Shown here: piece by piece, positions 1 to 6,481 of the stretch | How the letters are laid out: every line of letters begins with the position of its first letter | How positions within the stretch are numbered: the first letter of the stretch is position 1 | From: an uncultured Alcaligenaceae bacterium | GTDB lineage: Bacteria > Pseudomonadota > Gammaproteobacteria > Burkholderiales > Burkholderiaceae_B | Reading direction: 5' to 3' | NCBI GenBank assembly: GCA_937952975.1 | Contig: CALFXX010000115.1 | Coordinates: forward strand, 1-12,320 | DNA length: 12,320 nt | The notes under the pieces: model-generated | Database searches by the model: none | What the model was told of the DNA's origin: nothing | What the model saw: the letters and a program-made list of their open reading frames with translations, nothing else | Made by a program: the position numbers and the translations under genes

Positions 1-2
1 CG

Positions 3-36
3 GTGACTGGAGTTCAGACGTGTGCTCTTCCGATCT
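3..36 (+). other. Illumina TruSeq read-2 adapter left in the assembly
   Basis: These 34 bases match, base for base as I know it, the Illumina TruSeq/indexed read-2 adapter, beginning GTGACTGGAGTTC and ending GCTCTTCCGATCT. The two bases before it (cg) would be the end of an index. Biological sequence begins at position 37. Translating through the adapter gives the peptide start MTGVQTCALPI, familiar as a contaminant in protein databases. The left-hand gene is therefore cut by a library or assembly artefact, not by a natural truncation. Confidence 0.98.
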
Positions 37-462
37 GGCATAGCGTGTGCTCGCAAAGTAGGTGTCTCCAAGCGGGCGTGTGCCATCGTGTGGGACTTCG
101 ACCGCATATAAGAATGAACCACGTGGAGGCGTCGCGACGTACCACATATCGCTATGCCAATAGCGACCCGCGTCTTCCATACCTACGGGTTTTCCTTCGT
201 CGAGTAGATTCGACACAATGAAAATCTCTGGATTTTCTTTCATGTTGAAGCGATCGAATACGAAGCGGTCTAAAGATCCAAAACGACGGCTGAAATTGAG
301 TTGCTGGTCTGGCGTCAGTTTTTGATCGCGAATCACCACAACGCCATAGGTCTGGTAGGCCTCGTCAATCTCTTTGAATGTTTGTTCATCAAGGTTATTT
401 AAATCGACACCGCAAATCTCGTGCCCAAGAGGGGTGTCATTAAAGTGAATATCTAGTGCCAT
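37..462 (-). CDS. TauD/TfdA-family 2-oxoglutarate-dependent dioxygenase, 3' end missing
   Basis: The reading frame starts at the ATG complementary to 460-462 and stays open for 142 codons down to the adapter junction at 37; the C-terminal half is missing. Family members (about 270-300 residues) are Fe(II)/2-oxoglutarate oxygenases acting on sulfonates, aryloxyacids or other carboxylates. Visible hallmarks are the N-terminal segment with GxDL (residues 18-21), the GVVVIRDQ strand (40-47), FSRRFG (57-62), and WHSDMWY (102-108), in which H103 and D105 are the first two ligands of the 2-His-1-Asp iron site. The segment PLGDTYFAS (130-138) matches the family's GGDTxFAN motif. The third ligand (His) and the 2-oxoglutarate-binding Arg would lie in the lost part. 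A GGGGAC stretch precedes the ATG. The gene lies 109 nt downstream of the Bug receptor on the same strand, probably in one transcript. The substrate cannot be told from this fragment. Confidence 0.88.
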
Positions 463-571
463 CTTTGTCCCCACGCGTATATTTTTATGGCTACTCAACC
501 CGCAATAGCCTTAATTTGGTTTTGGTCGATTTTCCTTGATCCTTGGTTTTTTCGTCAAATCCAAGTGACGA

Positions 572-1552
572 TTATTCAAGCTTGACCCCCGCTTTTTGAA
601 TCACCGCACCCCACTTTGCATATTCAGTACGAATGAATGTCGCAAACTCTTGTGGGGTGCCGCCAATCGTTAGCATGCCGGTAGAGTCAAGTTTGGCCCG
701 AATGACTGGATCAGCAACTGACTGCAGCAGTGCCTTTGACAGCACCTCAACGCGCGCGGGATCCATACCGGCGGGGCCCACAATGCCCATCCAGCCCACC
801 GCCTCAAAACCGTCAAAGCCTTGTGAGGCGATCGAAGGCACTCGGGGAAGCGTGTCGATAGGTTTAGCCGTGCTGACGGCCAGGGCGCGTAACTCATCGC
901 GGTTGATAAATGGTATGACAAGTGGCGCGGCTTCAAACAGCACGTCGATCTGCCCGCCCAGTAAATCAGTGACGGCTGCAGAGCCCCCCTTGTAGGGGAC
1001 GTGTTGCATCTTGATGCCCGCTAGTTGTTTAAACATTTCTTGGGTTAAATGGCTGGTTGACCCGTTTCCTGGCGAACCAAAATTTAAACCGTTCGGCTTG
1101 GTCTTCGCCGCGGCAATCAAGTCGGCAACAGATTTGATATTAGATTTTGAAGACACAACAAGTGTTTGCGCGACTGCTGCGACAAGCATGATCGGTGTGA
1201 AGTCAGTCCGGGGGTCGTAATTGGCCTCTTTGAAGAGGTGAGGTGCAATCCCTAGCGGACCACTGGCATTCATGCTCAGCGTATAGCCATCTGCGGACAT
1301 TCGGATCAGATATTTACTGCCGATCGTACCGCCTGCGCCCGCTTTATTATCAATAATGACAGGTTGACCAAGATATTTCGTCAGGCCTTCTCCCATCATG
1401 CGAGCGAGCGAATCTACAGCTTGGCCCGCGGGGTAGGGCACTACCATCGTGATGGGTTTGTCGGGAAATCCATCCTTGGGTTGGGCTGCGATATTAAAGC
1501 TGCCCGCTGCAATGACACAGGCCGTAAAGAGTGTTAAGTAGGTCAGTTTCAT
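572..1552 (-). CDS. Bug/TctC-family tripartite tricarboxylate transporter periplasmic receptor
   Basis: This 326-residue protein has the usual length of Bug (TctC-like) solute receptors, which bind carboxylates in the periplasm. Residues 1-23 form a Sec signal peptide with a hydrophobic core and an IAAQ cleavage region. The first ligand-binding loop is PYPAGQAVDSLAR (39-51), where the common second Gly of PAGG is replaced by Gln44. VIIDNKAGAGGTIG (65-78) follows, then FGSPGNGSTSH (158-168), the other ligand-contacting loop, and VPYKGG, then GGQIDVLF. No TctA or TctB membrane subunit is nearby, so it is an orphan receptor, as is usual for the expanded Bug families of Burkholderiales. It is transcribed divergently from the MmgE/PrpD gene, and the dioxygenase follows it. 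The Shine-Dalgarno is poor (A-rich sequence before the ATG). The ligand is unknown; sensing rather than transport is possible. Confidence 0.93.
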   Translation of the reverse strand: MKLTYLTLFTACVIAAGSFNIAAQPKDGFPDKPITMVVPYPAGQAVDSLARMMGEGLTKYLGQPVIIDNKAGAGGTIGSKYLIRMSADGYTLSMNASGPLGIAPHLFKEANYDPRTDFTPIMLVAAVAQTLVVSSKSNIKSVADLIAAAKTKPNGLNFGSPGNGSTSHLTQEMFKQLAGIKMQHVPYKGGSAAVTDLLGGQIDVLFEAAPLVIPFINRDELRALAVSTAKPIDTLPRVPSIASQGFDGFEAVGWMGIVGPAGMDPARVEVLSKALLQSVADPVIRAKLDSTGMLTIGGTPQEFATFIRTEYAKWGAVIQKAGVKLE

Positions 1553-1598
1553 TGTTTTTTTCTGGGTGCGTGCAATGGGTAAACTAGTATAGGTCGAG

Positions 1599-1621
1599 TC
1601 TTATACACAGATACAATAAGA
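1599..1621. promoter_or_regulatory. Candidate LysR-type operator in the divergent promoter region
   Basis: TCTTAT (1599-1604) and ATAAGA (1616-1621) form a perfect 6-bp inverted repeat separated by 11 bp. This fits the T-N11-A form of LysR-type regulator boxes. It lies between the divergently transcribed Bug receptor and MmgE/PrpD genes. A possible minus-strand -10 (TATACT, complement of 1586-1591) sits just beside it, with a weak -35 (TTGTAT, complement of 1611-1616) inside the dyad at 19-bp spacing. No LysR gene is in the window, so the regulator is unknown. The dyad is seen; its role is inferred. Confidence 0.4.
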
Positions 1622-1689
1622 GGCTTGAAAATCAAAAAAATACAAAATTTTGCACTCGAGGGCAGTTTATGCAGAGTGACAAAGTATCC

Positions 1690-1695
1690 AGGAGG
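1690..1695 (+). promoter_or_regulatory. Shine-Dalgarno AGGAGG fixing the GTG start of the MmgE/PrpD gene
   Basis: A perfect AGGAGG lies 5 nt before the GTG at 1701. This supports a GTG start there rather than an ATG further downstream. Confidence 0.85.
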
Positions 1696-1700
1696 CGCAG

Positions 1701-3062
1701 GTGAACAAAACAGAATCCTCAGTCAGTCGTGAGCTGGCGCATTGGGTGGGTGCACTACAGTACGCCGATCTCAATGCCCAAATCATTCAAGACGCGAAGC
1801 GGTATTTGCTCGACGCCCTCGCGGTGGCTTGGGCAGGTTCAAGAGCCATCGGAACAGAGCCTGTGCACGCTTGGGTCACCGCGCAGGGTGGCAAGCCTGA
1901 GAGCCGTGTCTGGTTAACTGGCGAGTATCTGCCTGCAACCGCGGCTGCCTTTATTAACGGGATCTACGCGGCGGCACTTGATTTTGATAGCGTGCATGAT
2001 CAGGCGACGGCACATCCAGATATCGTTATTATTCCCGCGCTTCTTGCGCTTGCCGATCGGCAGCCCATGCATGGCAAAGACTTTTTGACGGCCTACATTG
2101 CGGGCGCTGAGGCCCATGTGCGTCTGTGCATGGGCATCGGTCACAACCCGGGCTGGTTCATGACTTCAACACTAGGGGTATTTGCCTCGGCGGCGATTTC
2201 GGCTCGCGTGCTGGGTCTGGATGTCAATGGCATTCATACTGCGATGGGGATTGCGCTCAGTCGTGCTGCTGGCACGCAACAATCTTTGGTTGAGGGGGCT
2301 TTGGTTAAACGTTTACAGTCAGCCTTTGCCGCGCGCGACGGCGTCGAGGCAGCCTTTTTAGCGCAGTGCGGTATCACAGCCCCTAAACAAATGTTTGAGG
2401 GTGAGCGAGGCTTTGATAATTTATATGAGCCTCTTGATCGCGCGCGCACCTTGGGCGGTTTAGGTCAGTCTTATTTGCTGCAAACGTTGACGTTAAAAAA
2501 CTATCCGAGTTGCTTTTGTAATCATGCGGCCATTGTGGCTACTGAACGGCTTGTTGCGCAGCACAACTTGTCGGTTGATCAGGTGGCAGAGTGCACAGTT
2601 CGGCTCACGCCATATATGAATCGTTTAGTGGGTGCACAGTTTTCAATCGGCGATAGCCCTCAGGTGGCCGCGCAGTTTAGTGTGCAGTATTCGATTGCGA
2701 GCATCCTGTTGCGCGGTTCGTTTAGATTGCAAGATATTGATATTGATGCCGTGCTTGATCCCGCTGTGATGGAATGTATCAAAAAGATCAAAATTGAAAT
2801 CGATCAGACCGAGTCTGGAAAATTTACCCCCGCAACCGTCATTATTCAAACAAAGGCGGGTGGGCGCCACAGTTGCACAATCAACGAGATCCCGGGTACC
2901 CCAGCGTCTCCCTTGGATGATGAACAGGTTCGGACAAAGGCCATGATCTGCTTTACAAGTGGTCCGTTTGCCTTAACCGATGGGCAGGCCCGTAAGCTGA
3001 TTGCACGAATTGATGCAATTGATGAATTTAACAATATGCAAGAGTTTTGGAATCTTGTCTAA
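1701..3062 (+). CDS. MmgE/PrpD-family protein
   Basis: This 453-residue protein has the usual family length (about 450) and starts with GTG behind a perfect AGGAGG. The family includes 2-methylcitrate dehydratase (PrpD), cis-aconitate decarboxylase and iminodisuccinate epimerase; most members are uncharacterised. Hallmarks seen are LDFDSVH (93-99), HPDIVIIPALLALA (105-118), GWFMTSTLG (151-159), VKRLQSAFAARDG (202-214) and NYPSCFCNH in the second half. From recalled cis-aconitate decarboxylase numbering, Asp94, His105 and Lys203 match catalytic-pocket positions, but the Thr of DFDDT is Val98 and the His of the GxHxT segment is Phe153. The chemistry may therefore differ from PrpD or decarboxylase members. 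No other prp genes (prpB, prpC) are nearby, so a methylcitrate role is unlikely. The Bug receptor gene follows after 17 nt, which suggests that a carboxylate is the substrate. Confidence 0.9.
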   Translation: MNKTESSVSRELAHWVGALQYADLNAQIIQDAKRYLLDALAVAWAGSRAIGTEPVHAWVTAQGGKPESRVWLTGEYLPATAAAFINGIYAAALDFDSVHDQATAHPDIVIIPALLALADRQPMHGKDFLTAYIAGAEAHVRLCMGIGHNPGWFMTSTLGVFASAAISARVLGLDVNGIHTAMGIALSRAAGTQQSLVEGALVKRLQSAFAARDGVEAAFLAQCGITAPKQMFEGERGFDNLYEPLDRARTLGGLGQSYLLQTLTLKNYPSCFCNHAAIVATERLVAQHNLSVDQVAECTVRLTPYMNRLVGAQFSIGDSPQVAAQFSVQYSIASILLRGSFRLQDIDIDAVLDPAVMECIKKIKIEIDQTESGKFTPATVIIQTKAGGRHSCTINEIPGTPASPLDDEQVRTKAMICFTSGPFALTDGQARKLIARIDAIDEFNNMQEFWNLV

Positions 3063-3079
3063 AAAATATCGAGACATCC

Positions 3080-4075
3080 ATGAAAAATTTATTTATACGC
3101 TTTTTCACTGCTTGCGCGCTGATCGCGGCTGCCTGTTTTAGTTCGCTCGTGATTGCGCAGTCAAATACGCCAGCAGAGCAATGGCCAAACAAGACGATCA
3201 CAATGATTTCGCCTTTTGCTGCCGGCACGACAAGTGATGTCGTTGCTCGTATCTTTGGGCAAGGCCTAAGCAAAGTGTTAAATATTCCCGTCATTGTTGA
3301 CAATAAGGTCGGCGCAAGCGGAAACATCGGTATGGCTCAGTTTGCGAAAGCAGCGCCTGACGGCTATACCTTGGCGATGGGAACCATCACCACCAATGCC
3401 ATTAATCAGGCTTTGTTCGCAAAGCTTCCCTTCGCGCTTTCCGATTTCTATCCCTTGGGGGTTGTGGGTATCACACCTAACCTACTGGTCGTTCCGGCGA
3501 ATTCATCAGTCAAGACCGTGGGTGATCTGGTGCAGATGGCCAAAGATAAGCCAGGCAAATTGACCTTTGGTTCAGCGGGTAACGGCACAACCGGGCAATT
3601 AGCTGGTGAGCTCATTAAAGTGCGTACAGGCGTGGACATGCTGCACGCCCCATATAAAGACGCAACGCGTGCACTCACCGATCTTGCTGCTGGCGAAATT
3701 GATTTCATGTTTTATCATCCGGCCGCAGTGATGGCTTTGATTCAAGGTGGCCGTATTAGACCGATTGCCGTATCAAGCTCGACGCGCTCAAGCGCTGCGC
3801 CCGACGTGATTCCTGTTGATCAACAGGGCATTAGCGACTTTGATTTGGCAGCTTGGTGGGCGCTGTATGCGCCCGCCGGTATTTCGCCTGAACTGAAAAG
3901 TCGCTTGCGAGAGGTCACACAAACTGTGTTAGCTGATCCGCAAGTCATTCAGACTTTGCTGAGTCGAGGTTTTGAATCCAAGCCGCTCAAAGGTGGTGAG
4001 ATTGATGCTTATCTCGCTAAAGAGGCCGATAAATGGGCTGATATTGTGAAGCGAGCTGGTGCGCGCGTTGATTGA
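3080..4075 (+). CDS. Second Bug/TctC-family periplasmic receptor
   Basis: This is a 331-residue orphan Bug receptor. I take the ATG at 3080, with GAGA at 3071-3074 upstream, because it puts a Sec signal peptide at the N-terminus (residues 1-26, hydrophobic core, VIAQ cleavage region). A TTG at 3047 would add 11 residues that overlap the previous gene. The ligand loop is SPFAAGTTSDVVAR (44-57), then VIVDNKVGASGNIG, FGSAGNGTTGQ, HAPYKDA and AGEIDFMF, all in family order. Several positions differ from the divergent Bug receptor at 572-1552 (AAGTTSD against PAGQAVD, YKDA against YKGG), so the two probably bind different ligands. The gene lies 17 nt after the MmgE/PrpD gene and is presumably cotranscribed. 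No membrane subunits are present. There is no clear terminator after it before the next promoter. Confidence 0.92.
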   Translation: MKNLFIRFFTACALIAAACFSSLVIAQSNTPAEQWPNKTITMISPFAAGTTSDVVARIFGQGLSKVLNIPVIVDNKVGASGNIGMAQFAKAAPDGYTLAMGTITTNAINQALFAKLPFALSDFYPLGVVGITPNLLVVPANSSVKTVGDLVQMAKDKPGKLTFGSAGNGTTGQLAGELIKVRTGVDMLHAPYKDATRALTDLAAGEIDFMFYHPAAVMALIQGGRIRPIAVSSSTRSSAAPDVIPVDQQGISDFDLAAWWALYAPAGISPELKSRLREVTQTVLADPQVIQTLLSRGFESKPLKGGEIDAYLAKEADKWADIVKRAGARVD

Positions 4076-4122
4076 TAACCAAAAAAGCCGTGCCCACTAG
4101 GGTAAGTGCTAGGCTCGTAGCA

Positions 4123-4151
4123 TTGACGAATGCCTGCTTGGCTCCTATAGT
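4123..4151 (+). promoter_or_regulatory. Sigma70-type promoter for the transporter operon, with an embedded inverted repeat
   Basis: TTGACG (4123-4128) and TATAGT (4146-4151) are separated by exactly 17 bp, and each differs from consensus at one base. Transcription would start near 4158, giving a leader of about 90 nt before the ATG at 4251. GCCTGC (4132-4137) and GCAGGC (4155-4160) form an inverted repeat that brackets the -10 box. That is a plausible repressor site, but no regulator is visible. Confidence 0.65.
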
Positions 4152-4239
4152 CAGGCAGGCGTAGCATCGGCATACTAGACCATATGAATGTACCGCTACG
4201 CTCTCAAAGTGCGGCCTGTTAGAGGCCCGACAATAAACC

Positions 4240-4245
4240 GAGGAG
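4240..4245 (+). promoter_or_regulatory. Shine-Dalgarno GAGGAG fixing the substrate-binding protein start
   Basis: GAGGAG lies 5 nt before the ATG at 4251. An in-frame ATG at 4188 has no such site, and using it would place 21 residues ahead of the Tat motif. Confidence 0.85.
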
Positions 4246-4250
4246 CAGCA

Positions 4251-5498
4251 ATGAAAGAAGCATCAAAATCACGTCGCCAGCTATTGCAAGCGGGTTCAGC
4301 CGCTGGTGCCATGGCGCTGTTGGGTTTGCCTGCGATTGTGAAAGCGCAGACCGACAAAATTCGTATTGGTCACCTGACCCCTTTAACAGGATTTTTAGGT
4401 CCTTTGGGTGAGTACGGCACGATGGGGATCAAGCAAGCGGTAGACGAGATTAATAAAGCCGGCGGTATTACGGGACGTCAGGTTGAGCTTCTGACCGAAG
4501 ACTCAGTGAACCCAGCCACCGCAGCAAGCAAGGCGCAGCGGATGTTTGAGCGAGATGGTGTGATGTGCTTGCTGGGTGAAATTAACTCGGCCTCGGGTTT
4601 GGCAATCAGCCAGGTTGCAATGCGCAATCAAAAGATTTTTATCAATACCGGCGGTAACTCTGACGAACTGCGTGGCAAGAGCTGTAACAAGTTTATGTTT
4701 CACGTCGAGTGTGCAAACTCGATGTACGTGAACACGCTGGGTCGTGCCTTGTTGCAACAAGGGATGGTCAAAGGAAAATCGTGGTACTTCTTGACCGCAG
4801 ACTATGCGTTTGGACATGACTTGACACGTGTGGCAAGTCGATTCCTGGCAGCCCAAGGCGGTAAGATCGCAGGCGAAGATAAAGTGCCAACAGACGCTAC
4901 CGATTACTCGGCCTATATGTTGAAAATCCGTCAGGCTAAGCCTGATGTTGTGATCTCTAACTTGGCCGGCACGCAAATTACGAGCTTCATGAAGCAGTAT
5001 TCAGAATATGGGTTGCCCTTCCCAATCGCCGGTTTTGGTTTTGATACCGCGTTGGCCTGGGGTGCTGGTGCAGATAACTTCTTGGGTACTTGGCCTGTAC
5101 CTTGGCACCACGATGTTGATTCGCCAACGTCAAAAGCCTTTGTGGCAGAATTTACCAAGCGTCAGGGCAAACCGCCTGAGAATCAAGCTTGGGGCGATTA
5201 TGTTGTCATGAAGATCATGGCTCAGGCCATGAACGATCTTAAATCGACTGACTCCATGAAAGTGATTGAACATTTTGAAAAAGGTGCGCAGTTTGATATC
5301 TTGAAGAGCCGCCCAGGTTACTTCCGTAGTTGGGATCATCAGTTGATGCAACAGATGTACACGCTGACACCCAAGAAAAAAGGTGCAGCGCGCGATAAGT
5401 GGGATTTCTTGCAGTTGGGTGCAACCGTGCCGAATGCGGATGAGTCCCTAGAAATCATCGCTCCTACGCGCGAAGAGAATCCCTGCAATTTGTCTTAA
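4251..5498 (+). CDS. Tat-exported Liv-type (HAAT) ABC transporter substrate-binding protein
   Basis: This 415-residue periplasmic binding protein of the Peripla_BP_6/branched-chain amino acid or amide group is the receptor of the ABC importer encoded next to it. The start at 4251 follows a strong GAGGAG. Residues 5-12 (SKSRRQLL) form a twin-arginine motif with R8 and R9, followed by a hydrophobic stretch and a VKAQ cleavage region near residue 32, so Tat export is expected. The mature domain begins IRIGHLTPLTGFLGPLG, typical of type I binding folds, then has GGITGRQVELL, NPATAASKAQRM, YFLTADYAFGHDL, KPDVVISNLAG and a C-terminal domain ending in NPCNLS. It heads the operon behind the 4123 promoter, and a stem-loop separates it from the permease gene. 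The ligand is not predictable from sequence alone; amino acids, amides, urea and aromatic acids are all known in this group. Confidence 0.93.
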   Translation: MKEASKSRRQLLQAGSAAGAMALLGLPAIVKAQTDKIRIGHLTPLTGFLGPLGEYGTMGIKQAVDEINKAGGITGRQVELLTEDSVNPATAASKAQRMFERDGVMCLLGEINSASGLAISQVAMRNQKIFINTGGNSDELRGKSCNKFMFHVECANSMYVNTLGRALLQQGMVKGKSWYFLTADYAFGHDLTRVASRFLAAQGGKIAGEDKVPTDATDYSAYMLKIRQAKPDVVISNLAGTQITSFMKQYSEYGLPFPIAGFGFDTALAWGAGADNFLGTWPVPWHHDVDSPTSKAFVAEFTKRQGKPPENQAWGDYVVMKIMAQAMNDLKSTDSMKVIEHFEKGAQFDILKSRPGYFRSWDHQLMQQMYTLTPKKKGAARDKWDFLQLGATVPNADESLEIIAPTREENPCNLS

Positions 5499-5517
5499 TT
5501 TGATTCCAACTGGGTCT

Positions 5518-5582
5518 AGGCCTCACCGAGGCTGATTCGCTCCCGTGATCTGAAAAAGGTTACGGGAGTCGTTTTATTTTTA
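5518..5582 (+). terminator. Stem-loop with T-rich tail between binding-protein and permease genes
   Basis: A small hairpin GCCTC-acc-GAGGC (5520-5532) precedes a long one at 5540-5568. The long one has a CTCCCGT/ACGGGAG stem that extends through wobble and further Watson-Crick pairs to 12 bp around a GAAAA loop, and is followed by GTTTTATTTTT. It looks like a rho-independent terminator but sits inside an operon. The likely role is partial termination or 3'-end protection of the binding-protein mRNA, giving more binding protein than membrane subunits. The structure is seen; the role is inferred from other ABC operons. Confidence 0.75.
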
Positions 5583-5596
5583 TGGTTTGAAAGTCG

Positions 5597-6472
5597 ATGC
5601 AACTCATCTTTTTTTTAGAGCAAGTTTTGAATGGCCTCATGATTGGAGGCTATTACCTACTGATTGCGCTGGGGCTCTCGTTGATTTTTAGCTTGGGTGG
5701 CATCGTTAACTTAGCGCATGGGGCTTTCTATGCGCTGGGTGCCTATGGTGCGGTGGTGTTGACGCAATACGTGGGGTTTGGCGGAGCGCTTGTTCTTTCA
5801 CCCGTATTGGTAGGGTTGCTTGGTATCGCATTCGAGCGCTTACTGTTGCGTCGGTTTTACCAAAGCGATCCAATTTTAGGTCTGTTATTAACATTTGGCT
5901 TGGCGATGATTGCCGAGCAAGTGATCCGAATGATTTGGGGATCGAGTCCCTTGGCGTATTCGATTCCCTCAGCCTTGAAAGGCCAGGTAGTACTGGGTGA
6001 TTTTATTTATTCGCGCTACCGCCTCGTGATGTTGTTGGTCGTGATCGGCGCCATGATCGGCCTGTGGTGGCTGTTGAACAAGACTGCCTTTGGGCGTGTG
6101 GTGCGAGCTGGAACCCAGCGCCCAGACATGGTGGCCGTCTTGGGTATTCGTCTGAACCATTACATGACCGGCGCGGTAGTGCTTGGCGTGAGCCTAGCGG
6201 CCTTGGCCGGAGTGCTGCTTGCACCTTTGGCAGGTGTGCATCCCGCGATGGGCGCCGAGATCATGACGGCAGCCTTTGTTGTGGTGGTGATTGGGGGAAT
6301 GGGTAGCTTCTGGGGGGTAGTGCTGGCTGCCGTTTTAGTTGGGGTCGTGCGCGGCATCACGACCTTCTTTTATCCGCCTGCCTCTGAAGCCTCAATGTAT
6401 GTGCTGATGATTTTGGTTCTGCTGCTGCGTCCGCGTGGGTTGCTGGGTGAGCGTATTGAGCGATTTGAATAA
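5597..6472 (+). CDS. livH: Liv-type ABC transporter permease (LivH-like)
   Basis: This 291-residue inner-membrane permease has the usual LivH length and forms one half of the transmembrane pathway; the other half is the LivM domain of the next gene. Hydrophobic helices cover most of the protein. The hallmark GLSLIFSLGGIVNLAHGAF (26-44) is LivH-specific. AFGRVVRAGTQRPDMVAVLGI (164-184) is the cytoplasmic coupling segment that contacts the ATPase, and VVVVIGGMGSFWGVVLAA (228-245) is the conserved late helix. The protein ends LLLRPRGLLGERIERFE, as family members do. The Shine-Dalgarno is weak (GAAAG region), and no separate promoter is clear after the stem-loop, so expression probably depends on readthrough from upstream. 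The stop codon is 9 nt before the livMGF fusion. Confidence 0.93.
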   Translation: MQLIFFLEQVLNGLMIGGYYLLIALGLSLIFSLGGIVNLAHGAFYALGAYGAVVLTQYVGFGGALVLSPVLVGLLGIAFERLLLRRFYQSDPILGLLLTFGLAMIAEQVIRMIWGSSPLAYSIPSALKGQVVLGDFIYSRYRLVMLLVVIGAMIGLWWLLNKTAFGRVVRAGTQRPDMVAVLGIRLNHYMTGAVVLGVSLAALAGVLLAPLAGVHPAMGAEIMTAAFVVVVIGGMGSFWGVVLAAVLVGVVRGITTFFYPPASEASMYVLMILVLLLRPRGLLGERIERFE

Positions 6473-6481
6473 GAAGCTGGC

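Noticed and set aside
3..221. Plus-strand frame beginning MTGVQTCALPI
   Set aside because: It begins in the sequencing adapter and runs antisense to the dioxygenase gene, so it is an artefact.
633..995. 120-residue plus-strand frame
   Set aside because: It is antisense to the Bug receptor with low-complexity Ser/Pro/Thr composition; a shadow frame.
3047..3079. Upstream TTG start for the second Bug receptor
   Set aside because: It overlaps the MmgE/PrpD gene and puts 11 polar residues before the signal peptide; ATG 3080 fits better.
3116..3136. Lipobox-like AAAC in the second Bug signal peptide
   Set aside because: The -3 position is Ala rather than Leu, and a good Sec signal peptidase I site (VIAQ) follows.
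4188..4250. Upstream ATG start for the substrate-binding protein
   Set aside because: There is no Shine-Dalgarno there, and GAGGAG directly before ATG 4251 places the Tat motif at the N-terminus.
4503..4976. 157-residue minus-strand frame
   Set aside because: It lies wholly within the substrate-binding protein gene, has no recognisable domain and no ribosome site; a shadow frame.
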